A stretch of DNA of 64,000 bases from an uncultured Caulobacterales bacterium (lineage in GTDB: Bacteria; Pseudomonadota; Alphaproteobacteria; Caulobacterales; Maricaulaceae): assembly GCA_937928165.1 (NCBI GenBank), contig CALFVT010000006.1, positions 62,001 to 126,000 on the forward strand, read 5' to 3'. This document shows positions 15,407 through 24,221 of the stretch, in pieces. Below the pieces are notes generated by a model. That model saw only the letters and a list, made by a program, of their open reading frames with translations. It did no database searches and was not told the origin of the DNA. A program made the translations under genes and the position numbers. Numbering within the stretch: the first letter of the stretch is position 1; the number at the start of each line of letters is the position of its first letter.

Positions 15407-16342
15407 ATGCGCAGTTTACTCTTTTGCCTCTTATACGCGGGCGTCATAGGCCCCGCAGGCGTCGTTGTCCCCGCCGCCGCACAGGGCCAAGAAGCCATAG
15501 ATAACACACTCATGATAGACGCGCGAAACGGCCCGCCCATTGTACCTATCACCATAGGTGATGATACTTATGAGTTTCTTGTTGATCCATCTTTTAGCGA
15601 TAACGGCATTATAAACGCACAACTGGCGAAGCAGCATAAAATTACGAATGTTAATTTTCTTGGCCTTAAAGCTGATCTTGAAGGTAAAAAATTAAAAACA
15701 AAAGCAGGCGGCATAGATATAAAGATCGGGGATATACTTAAAGACAAAAACAAGCTTTTCTTTTGGTTTGAGCAAGACGCCTTCCCACCTTATGACGGCA
15801 TCATCGGCGGCGGGTCTTTTAAAAAATTCGATAAGGTTATCTTTTTACTGGGCGATAGCGCCACGCCGCAGAAAATTTTCTCCGCCACGCTTCGGTCAAA
15901 AAAAGACTGGTTTATTACAACGCCCCTAGGGGCCGATAAAAGGCTACAGGCTTGGTCGCGCTTCAGCCTGCATTACGATTACACCCATAGTAATCTTTTA
16001 TTGACTCAAAGCTTGAAAGACAGAGGTAAAATCACTCAAGGCCAGATCGTCTATAATATGACCAAAGTTTTTTCTACGCCGGCAAAGCTCTTGGATGGCC
16101 GCTTGATAGATCCCGTCAGTTTACTACGGGGAGATTTCACTCATCTCAAACTGCAAGTCCCTGAGAGCAGCTTAGTCGCAAGCGAGAAAGACGATATTAC
16201 CGTCAAAGCTACACACAAAAAACGCAGTGCCAAAGAACCCCCACAAATTTACTTAGGCCGAGATTACTTTGAAGGCTGCACATCCTTAGAATTTATCCCT
16301 GCAGAAAAGCAGGTGAATTTATATTGTGATGATGCGGGTTAA
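15407..16342 (+). CDS. Secreted protein, possibly a degenerate retropepsin-like fold
   Basis: 311 residues with a signal peptide ending in VVPAAA. The region PPIVPITIGDDTYEFLVDPS, followed by FSDNGIIN, has the layout of a retroviral-type aspartyl protease strand, but the catalytic D-T/S-G is replaced by D-P-S. The second hallmark region PPYDGIIGGGSFKKFDKVIF echoes the D-G-I-I-G loop. A catalytically dead relative is therefore likely if the assignment is right. The remainder is lysine-rich and not recognised, and two cysteines lie near the C-terminus. No operon partner is evident. Confidence 0.55.
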   Translation: MRSLLFCLLYAGVIGPAGVVVPAAAQGQEAIDNTLMIDARNGPPIVPITIGDDTYEFLVDPSFSDNGIINAQLAKQHKITNVNFLGLKADLEGKKLKTKAGGIDIKIGDILKDKNKLFFWFEQDAFPPYDGIIGGGSFKKFDKVIFLLGDSATPQKIFSATLRSKKDWFITTPLGADKRLQAWSRFSLHYDYTHSNLLLTQSLKDRGKITQGQIVYNMTKVFSTPAKLLDGRLIDPVSLLRGDFTHLKLQVPESSLVASEKDDITVKATHKKRSAKEPPQIYLGRDYFEGCTSLEFIPAEKQVNLYCDDAG

Positions 16343-16409
16343 GCGGCCTCAACTTCATCTTTGTGAAATCCCGCTTGTTTTTAAGGCCGTTACCCGATAA
16401 GCCGCAATT

Positions 16410-17015
16410 ATGAAAGGCCGCCTCGCATTTTTGGATAAATGGTATGAAGATACCAAAGCCGCCGCGCGCCATAAGCGCGCCTTTCCTATTCTTTGCGGCC
16501 TGTCCTTTGCGGAGAGTTCTTTCTTTCCTATTCCCGTTGATCTTATGCTCATCCCCATGGTGCAAGCGAGCCCCCATAAATGGTGGCGGCTGGCATTATG
16601 GTCGAGCTTTTTCTCCGTACTTGGGGGCATATTTGGTTATTTTATCGGCCTAATGTTTTTTGAAACCCTCGCCGCCCCTTTGCTAGATATGCTCGGCAAA
16701 ACCGAAAGCATGGAGACATTCCGCGAGAGCATTAACAAACACGGCGGACTTTGGGTATTTGGCGCAGGTTTTACGCCGTTTCCCTATAAGGTCATGACGA
16801 TTATGAGCGGCGCTGTCCCCATAAGTTTTGGCGTATTTGTCGCCGCCAGCGCCCTCTCGCGCACCCTGCGTTACCTTGCGGTTGCGGGCATCGTCCGCGC
16901 CTTTGGGCAGCAAGCGGAGAAATGGATGAAAGACCATTTTGCGATCTTTACCACCCTAAGCTTTGCCGCCCTTATCGCGCTTTACCTCGCTTATAAACAT
17001 GTCTTCGGCCATTAG
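16410..17015 (+). CDS. YqaA/DedA-superfamily (VTT domain) membrane protein
   Basis: 201 residues with four to five membrane segments. It has the VTT-type re-entrant motif (AESSFFPIPVDLMLIPMV), then GGIFGYFIGLMFFE and the paired motif GFTPFPYKVMTIMSG. YqaA-like and DedA proteins are linked to lipid-carrier or phospholipid flipping, though this branch is little studied. Its last four bases overlap the end of murI, which is convergent. Confidence 0.85.
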   Translation: MKGRLAFLDKWYEDTKAAARHKRAFPILCGLSFAESSFFPIPVDLMLIPMVQASPHKWWRLALWSSFFSVLGGIFGYFIGLMFFETLAAPLLDMLGKTESMETFRESINKHGGLWVFGAGFTPFPYKVMTIMSGAVPISFGVFVAASALSRTLRYLAVAGIVRAFGQQAEKWMKDHFAIFTTLSFAALIALYLAYKHVFGH

Positions 17016-17812
17016 CCCGCTAAAGAGATCAGCTTTGAAAAGCCGTAGGTTTTAAAAACGTCTTGCCGCATAGCGGATATATCTGTGCCTGTCGTGAAGG
17101 CGAGTTGGTCCGCGCGCTCACGGGTCATTTCTTGCGGCGGGAGCGCCTTGTCCACCGTAACCGCTTCCACCCGCCGGGCAATAGCTTCACCGGAATCGAC
17201 CCAATGAACAGCATTCCCTGCCGCCGCAGATAGCTCATCTTTTAATAGCGGAAAATGGGTACAGGCCAGCACGATGTGATCTATCGGCGGGCTTTGATTG
17301 AGGAAGGGTTTAACGGTAGCGGCCATGATATTTCTATCAGGCGTCTGCCCTTTTAATTTTGCCTCTGCCTGCGCCACAAGGGCGACGGAGCCTTCAAGGC
17401 TCACGCGGCATCCTGCGGCATGGTCTTGGATTAATTGATCCACATAGGCGCGCTTCACTGTGCCCGGCGTACCTAAGACGCCGATATGGCCTGTTTGGCT
17501 TCCCTTAGCGGCTGGTTTCACCGCCGGCACGACGCCGATCACAGGTATATCAAGCGCGGCGCGCACCGCCGGCAAAGCCGTCGTCGAGGCCGTATTACAG
17601 GCCAGTACAATAAAATCACTACCGAGCATATGAGACAGGCTCCATAGCAGGCCCGGCAAGCGGGCCTGTAGGGCCGCCGCGCTTTTATTGCCGTAAGGGC
17701 GAAAGGCGTCATCTGCGGCATAATCAAGCTTTAGCTCCGGCAAGCGCGCGCGAATATCCTGCGTCACAGATAACCCGCCCACACCAGAATCAAATATTAA
17801 GCCGCGAACCAT
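17012..17812 (-). CDS. murI: Glutamate racemase
   Basis: Converts L- to D-glutamate for peptidoglycan. 266 residues with GLIFDSGVGGLSV at the N-terminus, the first catalytic cysteine in VLACNTAST (C72) and the second in VLACTHFPLL (C184). The GTP-GTVKR loop (GVLGTPGTVKRAY) is also present. The length is normal. It stands alone, divergent from the GT39 gene. Confidence 0.95.
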   Translation of the reverse strand: MVRGLIFDSGVGGLSVTQDIRARLPELKLDYAADDAFRPYGNKSAAALQARLPGLLWSLSHMLGSDFIVLACNTASTTALPAVRAALDIPVIGVVPAVKPAAKGSQTGHIGVLGTPGTVKRAYVDQLIQDHAAGCRVSLEGSVALVAQAEAKLKGQTPDRNIMAATVKPFLNQSPPIDHIVLACTHFPLLKDELSAAAGNAVHWVDSGEAIARRVEAVTVDKALPPQEMTRERADQLAFTTGTDISAMRQDVFKTYGFSKLISLAG

Positions 17813-17901
17813 GTCCCTAACCCGAGTCGTTTTTTCATCAGTGACATAATCTGTAAGGGAAATTAAGTTTATTTTACGGTTTAAATTGGCCAGAAGGCCT
17901 T

Positions 17902-19398
17902 ATGAATTTACCTGATTCACATTTTGCCCCTGATTGGACGCGCCGCGCAGTGACGTTTATTCTCGCCATAAGCGCGCTTCGCCTTGGCCTAATGATAATC
18001 TCGCCGCTTAATTTACATGGAGATGAGGCGCAATATTGGGCTTGGGCGCAAGACTTAGACTGGGGTTATTTCACCAAACCCCCGATGATTGCTTGGGTGA
18101 TTGCAGCCACAACATCTGTATTTGGAGATAGTGAATGGGCGGTGCGGCTCTCCTCCCCGCTGCTGCACCCGCTAACCGCCTATGTTATATTTCGTACGGC
18201 GCGCATGATATATGATGCGCGCACAGGGTTTTGGGCCGCCATAATTTACCTGCTTATGCCCGCCGTTTGGCTGTCCTCCGGCATTGTCAGTACGGATGTG
18301 CCGCTACTGTTATGCTGGGCGGTGGCTTTGAACGGCTGGCTACATATGCGCCGCAGCCCCCATTGGGGATATGGCCTGCAAATGGGGGCTGCGATTGGCT
18401 TTGGGCTGTTGTCTAAATATGCCATGCTGTTTTTCCTGCCCGCTTTGGCCGCCGCTATGATGTGGGATAAAGACACCCGTAGCGCTTTAATGTCCCGGCG
18501 AGGCTTGCTCGTGCTTGTAACCACTGCAATAATTATCACGCCGAATACTCTGTGGAATATCCAAAATGATTTCGCCACCGTCAATCATACCGCCGCCAAT
18601 GCAAATTGGGGCGGCGTGCCGTTTCACCCCTTAGAGTTTTTAGAATTTATAAGCTCGCAATTCGCTGTCTTTGGGCCGGTGAGTTTTATCCTCCTGCTCG
18701 CGGCCCTTTGGGCCGCGCTTAAAGGCCGCCTCACGCCGCCGTCGGTCATGATCGCGGCCTTCGTCTTAAGTCCGCTGCTGATCATTAGTTTTGAAGCGCT
18801 AGTCTCTCGCGCCAATGCAAATTGGGCCGTCACCGCCTATGTGACCGGATCGATTTTATCGGCCCATTACCTCATGAGGGCTTGGGACATATGGCAGCAG
18901 AAATTTATTATCGGAACCAGCGTCGTCACCGCCGCTTGTCTTGGAATTATCTTGCTCGTGATAATTCCTGGCGCAGCAGACCACGCGGGGCTATCCAATA
19001 GCCTCAAGCGGATGCGCGGCTGGCCAGAGACCCGCGCGCTTATTACTGCGCAATATAAAGACGGTCATGACGGGCATATCTTTAGCCATATTATGACTGA
19101 TAACCGCCGGGTATTTTTCGGTCTAAATTATTACGGGCTGAACGATATAGCGCCGCTCACCATGTGGCGCTATAAAGCTACGCCGCAAAACCAAGCGGAG
19201 CTTAAACATGCCCTAGAGGACGGCGCAGACGGCCCGGTTTTAATTATCGCTTATTTTGATACATATGAGCCGGAACTGCGTGAGGATTTTGCGCGTCTCG
19301 AACCGCTTACGCCGATAGCTCTGGAGCTTGGCGGCGGGAAACGCCGCCAATATAAAGTCTGGGCGGGATATCATTATACCCGCACTCAGACACGTTAG
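17902..19398 (+). CDS. GT39/ArnT-like polyprenyl-phosphate glycosyltransferase
   Basis: 498 residues with about ten membrane segments. The first periplasmic loop carries the catalytic acidic motif of the PMT/ArnT superfamily (LHGDEAQYWAWAQDLDWGYF, then TKPPMIAWVI). A soluble C-terminal part ends in GGGKRRQYKVWAGYHYTRTQ. Such enzymes move a sugar from a polyprenyl-phosphate donor to lipid A, protein or other acceptors; the donor cannot be told. The start has AGAAGG nearby. The stop codon lies inside the first unit of a 17-bp tandem repeat, so the C-terminal residues depend on repeat phase. Confidence 0.85.
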   Translation: MNLPDSHFAPDWTRRAVTFILAISALRLGLMIISPLNLHGDEAQYWAWAQDLDWGYFTKPPMIAWVIAATTSVFGDSEWAVRLSSPLLHPLTAYVIFRTARMIYDARTGFWAAIIYLLMPAVWLSSGIVSTDVPLLLCWAVALNGWLHMRRSPHWGYGLQMGAAIGFGLLSKYAMLFFLPALAAAMMWDKDTRSALMSRRGLLVLVTTAIIITPNTLWNIQNDFATVNHTAANANWGGVPFHPLEFLEFISSQFAVFGPVSFILLLAALWAALKGRLTPPSVMIAAFVLSPLLIISFEALVSRANANWAVTAYVTGSILSAHYLMRAWDIWQQKFIIGTSVVTAACLGIILLVIIPGAADHAGLSNSLKRMRGWPETRALITAQYKDGHDGHIFSHIMTDNRRVFFGLNYYGLNDIAPLTMWRYKATPQNQAELKHALEDGADGPVLIIAYFDTYEPELREDFARLEPLTPIALELGGGKRRQYKVWAGYHYTRTQTR

Positions 19399-19466
19399 TT
19401 TGTAAGACACGTTAATTTGTAAGGCACGTTAATTTGTAAGACACGTTAGTTTGTAAGGCACGTTAG
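19388..19466. repeat. 17-bp tandem repeat, about 4.6 units
   Basis: Units AGACACGTTAGTTTGTA at 19388, 19405, 19422 and 19439, with a partial unit from 19456, differ only at two A/G positions. The first unit holds the stop codon of the GT39 gene, and the array fills the gap to the convergent msrA. A unit length not divisible by three means that copy change could alter the reading frame if it moved the stop. Confidence 0.92.
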
Positions 19467-19481
19467 CTGATCAAACGCGGT

Positions 19482-20204
19482 TTATTTACCGCTGCCGTAG
19501 GTTTTTGTCTCTTTGGCCTTTTTATCACCGGAACCATAACCAGCCGTTTTCTCTGCACCCCAAAGCTGCTGAACGCGGGCATCGCGGCGGCAGCCTGTGC
19601 GGTAGCGCTTATATTGCACCGGGTTTTTCTTGTAATAATCTTGGTGATACTCCTCTGCGAGGAAAAACGTACTGGCGGGCAGGATTTCCGTCACAATCGG
19701 GCCATCAAACGGCTTGGATACGGCAATATCATTTTTGGATTTCCGCGCCGTGGCAATTTGCTCTTCATTGGCAAACACCGCCGTGCGGTAACTAGAGCCT
19801 TTGTCACAAAATTGCCCATTCGGGTCAGTGGGGTCGATATGACGCCAAAAATAATCTAGCAATCCATTATAATCAATAACGCTAGAATCATAAGTCACTT
19901 TGACCGCTTCATAATGGCCGGTTTCCGTATAACTTACTTTTTTATAATCGGGATTATCCGTACGGCCACCCGTATAACCAGAGACTACATCGACGACGCC
20001 GCCGAGTTTTTCAAAATCAGATTCGATACACCAAAAACAGCCGCCCGCAAAAAGCGCTGTTTTAAGGTTTTCGGGTTTAACCGCTGCCGCCGTTTTTACG
20101 GCGCTCGTTTGGGCCGAAGCTTCTGGAACTTTCGGCGTTGATGTTGAAGGCGCGCAAGCCGCAAAAGCCAGCCCGGCCCCTAAGATAAAGATAAGATTTT
20201 TCAT
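19482..20204 (-). CDS. msrA: Peptide methionine sulfoxide reductase MsrA, predicted lipoprotein
   Basis: Repairs methionine-S-sulfoxide in proteins. 240 residues. The N-terminus MKNLIFILGAGLAFAAC is a lipoprotein signal with lipobox C17, placing the enzyme in the periplasm or outer membrane. The active site is AGGCFWCIE (nucleophile C56), followed by GYTGGRTDNPDY, HYEAVKV and the EEYHQDYYKKNP tail. An Ala/Lys-rich linker of about 30 residues separates the anchor from the domain. A C-terminal cysteine (RTGCRRD) may act as the resolving residue. ATG 20204 is preferred to a GTG two codons upstream. Confidence 0.92.
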   Translation of the reverse strand: MKNLIFILGAGLAFAACAPSTSTPKVPEASAQTSAVKTAAAVKPENLKTALFAGGCFWCIESDFEKLGGVVDVVSGYTGGRTDNPDYKKVSYTETGHYEAVKVTYDSSVIDYNGLLDYFWRHIDPTDPNGQFCDKGSSYRTAVFANEEQIATARKSKNDIAVSKPFDGPIVTEILPASTFFLAEEYHQDYYKKNPVQYKRYRTGCRRDARVQQLWGAEKTAGYGSGDKKAKETKTYGSGK

Positions 20205-20265
20205 AGCCACCGCTTAGCCGCCGCCGCTTTCACTGTCCCGTCACAATTTCGCGATAAATCAGTGC

Positions 20266-21690
20266 TTAACCTGCGCTGCGGCTGTGTTTATAGGCCTGTA
20301 AAGCCCGCTCCCGCGCGGTTTTATGATCGACAATCGGCTTCGGATAGTTCTCCCCAAGACGAACCCCCGCCTGCGCGAGAACATGTTTCGGCGCTTCCCA
20401 CGGACGGTTGAGATATTTCTTTGGCAAAGCCGCGAGCTCTGGCACCCATTTGCGAACATACTCACCCTTAGGGTCAAATTTCTCGCCCTGAGTAAAAGGA
20501 TTGAAAATCCGAAAATAAGGCGCAGCATCTGCCCCGCTGCCCGCAACCCATTGCCAGCTTGCGGCGTTACTTGCCGGGTCGGCGTCCACAAGACAATCAT
20601 GAAACCATTGCTCCCCGCGCCGCCAATCAATAAGCAAATGTTTAATCAAGAAACTCGCCGTCACCATACGCACCCGGTTATGCTGCCAGCCCGTGGCCCA
20701 TAATTGCCGCATCCCCGCATCGACAAAAGGATAACCCGTTTGCCCGCTTTGCCACGCCGTCAAAGCGGCTTCGTCGTCTTCCCACGCAAAGCGGTTAAAA
20801 TCAGACTTGAAGTTTTGCCGCGCTAAATCCGGGTTATGATAAAGCAGCACATATGAAAATTCTCGCCAGCCGATTTCCGATAAGAATTTTCCTGCCGCCT
20901 CCATTTTATCTTGGCAGGCCTGCCAAATCTGCCGCGGGGAAATCTCACCAAAAGCCAAATGCGGCGAGAGATGCGAGGTGCCGCTAGGTTTGTCCGGGCG
21001 GTTCCGATCATCCGCATAAGTCTCAAGCCCTGCTTCCAAGAACGCGGCCAAAGCCTTATGCGCTCCGGCAGGCCCTATATCCCAATGAGGCCGTAATTTC
21101 GCGCCCCAATCGGGCGATTTGGGCAAGAGGTTCAGCCCCTCCAAATTCAGGTTGCCTAAATCAGCCTTAAACCCCATAATCTTCTGCGGTACATCCAGCG
21201 GCGGCGGTACATTTATCCCCGCTCGCACAGCCCGCCAATAGGGGGTAAAAACTTTATAATACCCACCAGTTTTAGTTTGAACCTCCCACGGCTCAGTGAG
21301 TAAATTCGCTTTAAAGCTCTCCGCCTTAAGGCCCCGCGCTTTAAGGCGCGCCATAATGGATTTATCACGGGCAATGCCGCCGCCGCAATAACGGCGGTTC
21401 CACACCACATGATCTGCACCCGTTTGCGCGGTTAGTTCATCTAAAACCTGCGCCGCAAATCCGCGTTTTATGACCAAGCCGCCGCCTATCGCATCAAGGC
21501 TTTGCGTGAGGTTTTCAAGGCTATAATGGAGCCACCATTTTGACGCCGCACCCAAAGCTCGCGCTTTGTCGGTCTCGTCGATATAAAGCGCAATCACAGG
21601 CTTACCGCTTTCAGCGGCGCGGGTGAGAGCCGGATTATCAGCCAGCCTAAGGTCGCGGCGAAACCAGACAATAATAGGGGATAATGACAT
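20266..21690 (-). CDS. phrB: Deoxyribodipyrimidine photolyase
   Basis: Light-driven repair of cyclobutane pyrimidine dimers. 474 residues. N-terminal antenna-binding alpha/beta domain (VWFRRDLRLADNPAL) and C-terminal FAD domain with SHLSPHLAFGEISPRQIW, WREFSYVLLYH, and the FAD/DNA signature NAASWQWVAGSGADAAPYFR, then IFNPFTQGEKFDPKGEYVR. Spacing and length suit class I CPD photolyase rather than cryptochrome DASH. It sits between msrA and the AK-HSD gene on the same strand, 48 bases after the latter. Confidence 0.93.
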   Translation of the reverse strand: MSLSPIIVWFRRDLRLADNPALTRAAESGKPVIALYIDETDKARALGAASKWWLHYSLENLTQSLDAIGGGLVIKRGFAAQVLDELTAQTGADHVVWNRRYCGGGIARDKSIMARLKARGLKAESFKANLLTEPWEVQTKTGGYYKVFTPYWRAVRAGINVPPPLDVPQKIMGFKADLGNLNLEGLNLLPKSPDWGAKLRPHWDIGPAGAHKALAAFLEAGLETYADDRNRPDKPSGTSHLSPHLAFGEISPRQIWQACQDKMEAAGKFLSEIGWREFSYVLLYHNPDLARQNFKSDFNRFAWEDDEAALTAWQSGQTGYPFVDAGMRQLWATGWQHNRVRMVTASFLIKHLLIDWRRGEQWFHDCLVDADPASNAASWQWVAGSGADAAPYFRIFNPFTQGEKFDPKGEYVRKWVPELAALPKKYLNRPWEAPKHVLAQAGVRLGENYPKPIVDHKTARERALQAYKHSRSAG

Positions 21691-21738
21691 GAAAGGCTCC
21701 TTACCTTTTATATACGGGCAAGGCGGGGAAATGTTCGG

Positions 21739-23421
21739 TTAATTGAAGATATATCCGGCAGAAATGTCATAAAGATCCGCCATCACCGCCTCGGCCGTGG
21801 GCCAGCGCCCTGCGCCTTTGCCACGAATGCGGTATTGATCCCCATCCTTAAAGGTAAATACCGCATGGGCTTCTTCCCCTTCCGCTTGGGCGATGAAGTT
21901 ATCCAATGACACATCTTTCAAACTTAAGCCCGTCGATAGGCCGCTTTTATCTACCGCGCATGTGGCGATACGTTTCATCGCCCCTTTGGGCTTATCTTTA
22001 AGGGCGAAGTTTTCAATACTATCGCGGGGGATATCATCCAGTTCAATCTCTTCCCCAAAGCCTAAAAGCGCCAAAAGCCGTATCTTCGCCGCCGCATCCG
22101 CTCCGCCTACATCGGCGCTCGGGTCGGCTTCGGCAAAGCCTTTATCTTGGGCATCTTTTAGAGCCTGTTCATAGCTCCGCCCTTTGGTAATCTCTCCGAG
22201 CATATAATTGGTTGTCCCGTTAAGCAGCGCCTCTATACGGGTAATCCGCCCGCGCTCACGAAGGCACATTTCAAGGATTGGCATGCCGCCGCCCGCCGCG
22301 CTTGAAAATAAAAGCTGCACATTATGCTGTGCCGCTAAATTAATTAAGTTCTGCCCTCCGGCGGCAATGGCTTGCTTATTCGCACTAATGATATGAATAC
22401 CCTTTGCAAGCGCGCGGCGGCAATAATCCAAAGCCGGGTCAATGGGGCCGGAGACATCAATAAAAACATCTGGCTTGTCTGCTAACACGTCTTCAAACTC
22501 TGTTGTTAGCAAATCTTTTGGATAGCCCTGGCCGATATATTTTTCTGGGTTGCGCACCATGATTTTAACAATCTCAAAACGCTCTGCATTCGCGGCAATA
22601 CGGCGGTGCACTCCGCCGCCAACGACTCCAAGCCCCATCATAGCAATGCGGAGCTTTTTAGGTTGCGGTTTTGGACTCGTAACAGGTCCTTTATCTCCAA
22701 CACGGGTGAACACAGGAATGCCCGGGGTGCCCACACGGAATGGCAGTTTATGGGCCGCGGCGAAATCAAGTGCTTTAGGCGCAATCAACGGCCCCGCCAG
22801 TTTTTTTGCATCGTCCCATGTCAACTCCCCATAGCGCTTTGCATTGCCTTTATTGGGATCATGAGCTTTAGGATCGCGGGAATAAATACCGTCCACATCC
22901 TTTAGCAATATCGCTTCAGCGCCCAAACGATGCGCCACATAAAGGGCGGATAAATCCGCGCCGCCATTGCCTAAAAGGGCCGGGCGGTCATTCTCCCCAA
23001 TGGCCACATAGCCGGGCATGACGACAATATCATGGTCTTTTAAATCTTTTTCAATCTGGGCCACATTCATAGACACAAGCTCAGCGTCCATATGTGGGCC
23101 GCTGGCTTTTAGGCCCAAATCACGCGCTTGGCGAACAAAGGCCGGCGCGCCGATACGCTCTAAGGCCAGGGCGAGCCGCGCTGCTGAGCGCCGCTCCCCA
23201 AGCTGTATTAATTCCGCCAAGTTTTTCGCTATCCCGTCCGGCCCAATGCGGCGCGCCTCGGCCATAAGCACATCGGTTTGATCGCCCTGCGCCGAGGTCA
23301 CGGCAACAACATTTTGCCCTTGGCGGTAATGACGGTAAATTTCAGACGCGGCCTGCGTATAGTCATCAAGCGAGCGTAGAACGCTATGGCCGAAATTTAA
23401 AACAATGACTGGTACAGGCAT
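21739..23421 (-). CDS. Aspartokinase-like/homoserine dehydrogenase fusion without ACT domains
   Basis: 560 residues. The C-terminal part from about residue 255 is a complete homoserine dehydrogenase: NAD(P) motif GLGVVGGG (263-270), IISANKQ, and the DPSADVGGADAAAKIRLLAL catalytic segment. The N-terminal 250 residues fold like an amino-acid kinase (GNGGADLSALYVAHRLGAEA at about 151, LLKDVDGIYSRDP). However, the aspartokinase signature KFGGTSV is replaced by NFGHSV (9-14), so the catalytic lysine is gone and the loop is one residue shorter. ThrA/MetL proteins have regulatory ACT domains between and after these parts; none is present here, so direct Thr feedback is unlikely. The kinase half may be inactive or altered. 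A divergent promoter with a palindrome precedes it. Confidence 0.85.
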   Translation of the reverse strand: MPVPVIVLNFGHSVLRSLDDYTQAASEIYRHYRQGQNVVAVTSAQGDQTDVLMAEARRIGPDGIAKNLAELIQLGERRSAARLALALERIGAPAFVRQARDLGLKASGPHMDAELVSMNVAQIEKDLKDHDIVVMPGYVAIGENDRPALLGNGGADLSALYVAHRLGAEAILLKDVDGIYSRDPKAHDPNKGNAKRYGELTWDDAKKLAGPLIAPKALDFAAAHKLPFRVGTPGIPVFTRVGDKGPVTSPKPQPKKLRIAMMGLGVVGGGVHRRIAANAERFEIVKIMVRNPEKYIGQGYPKDLLTTEFEDVLADKPDVFIDVSGPIDPALDYCRRALAKGIHIISANKQAIAAGGQNLINLAAQHNVQLLFSSAAGGGMPILEMCLRERGRITRIEALLNGTTNYMLGEITKGRSYEQALKDAQDKGFAEADPSADVGGADAAAKIRLLALLGFGEEIELDDIPRDSIENFALKDKPKGAMKRIATCAVDKSGLSTGLSLKDVSLDNFIAQAEGEEAHAVFTFKDGDQYRIRGKGAGRWPTAEAVMADLYDISAGYIFN

Positions 23422-23473
23422 GAAACCCTCTATTCTTAAAGCCGCATCGGCCTAGGCGGCCTGTATATCTGCG

Positions 23474-23504
23474 CCTGATCTATCAGGCCGCACGGGGCTG
23501 TCAA
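23474..23504 (-). promoter_or_regulatory. Promoter with overlapping palindrome upstream of the AK-HSD gene
   Basis: Read on the minus strand, a perfect TTGACA (23499-23504) lies 16 bp before TAGATC (23477-23482). The latter is the centre of the palindrome CCTGATAGATCAGG (23474-23487). A repressor bound there would block RNA polymerase; no candidate regulator is identified. Confidence 0.55.
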
Positions 23505-23586
23505 TCACCCTTTTGTGTTCACTGCGTCGCCGCGCCGCACTGGTCAAAACACAGCACGGCGCATATACGCGCCCAAGGAGACGGCG

Positions 23587-23976
23587 ATGAAAAAACGGAC
23601 AGCCATGATGCGGGGCTTTAAAGGCCGCTGCCCAAAATGCAATCAAGGGCCTTTATTTCGGGCCTATCTTAAACCTGTCACCCATTGCGCCCATTGCGAG
23701 ATGGAATGGTCCGAGGTTCGCGCCGATGACGGCCCCGCTTGGGCAACCATGCTGATAGTTGGACATTTACTCGCGCCGTTTTTTCATTTTGTTATTTTTA
23801 ATGATAGCCTGCCCGATTGGGCTCCCGGTGTTATTTTAGGCACAGCAGCAATTATATTATCGCTTATCTTCCTGCCCCGTATGAAGGGATTATTTATGGG
23901 GCTTATATGGATTACTGGCGCGCCGACAAGTACATCTGATATGAGCGCCACAACGGATTTACCCCTGAGTAAATAA
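23587..23976 (+). CDS. DUF983 membrane protein with a zinc ribbon
   Basis: 129 residues from the ATG at 23587, chosen for its AAGGAG site. A zinc-ribbon-like N-terminus (GRCPKCNQGPLF, then HCAHCEMEW) is followed by two membrane helices (WATMLIVGHLLAPFFHFVI and APGVILGTAAIILSLIFLP). DUF983 proteins are common in alphaproteobacteria, often near cytochrome oxidase assembly genes, but not here. The function is unknown. Confidence 0.85.
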   Translation: MKKRTAMMRGFKGRCPKCNQGPLFRAYLKPVTHCAHCEMEWSEVRADDGPAWATMLIVGHLLAPFFHFVIFNDSLPDWAPGVILGTAAIILSLIFLPRMKGLFMGLIWITGAPTSTSDMSATTDLPLSK

Positions 23977-24032
23977 TAATTACATCCTTATAAATCCTCT
24001 TGACGCAAAGCGAGCAGACGCGCATAGGCAGA

Positions 24033-24149
24033 GCATTCATCAAGACCGACCGAGAGACAGGCTCTATGACGTCGGGGCAACCTTGTGAGGGCGAAAGTCC
24101 GGGACGGTTGGTGCCAAATCCTGCGCAGATTTGCGGAAGATGACGATGC
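24033..24149 (+). ncRNA. SAM riboswitch of the SAM-I (S-box) clan
   Basis: The closing stem P1 is GCAT-TCATC (24033-24041) with GATGA-CG-ATGC (24139-24149). The core has the S-box landmarks in order: TCATCAAGA, the P2 arms CCGAC...GTCGG, GGGGCAACC, GGTTGGTGCCAAATCC and GGAAGATGA. It lies 72 bases before metX. No T run follows, so transcription termination is not evident. The metX ribosome site GGAG (24210-24213) sits between two GGCC runs that can pair, which fits translational control. The aptamer type is by consensus recall; the variant class (SAM-I, SAM-IV or SAM-I/IV) is not settled. Confidence 0.85.
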
Positions 24150-24221
24150 GGCTTTAACCTGCCTAACCCTCCCTTCCCGCGCAAGATAGCGCCAAGCCCG
24201 GCCAAATATGGAGCGGCCTTT

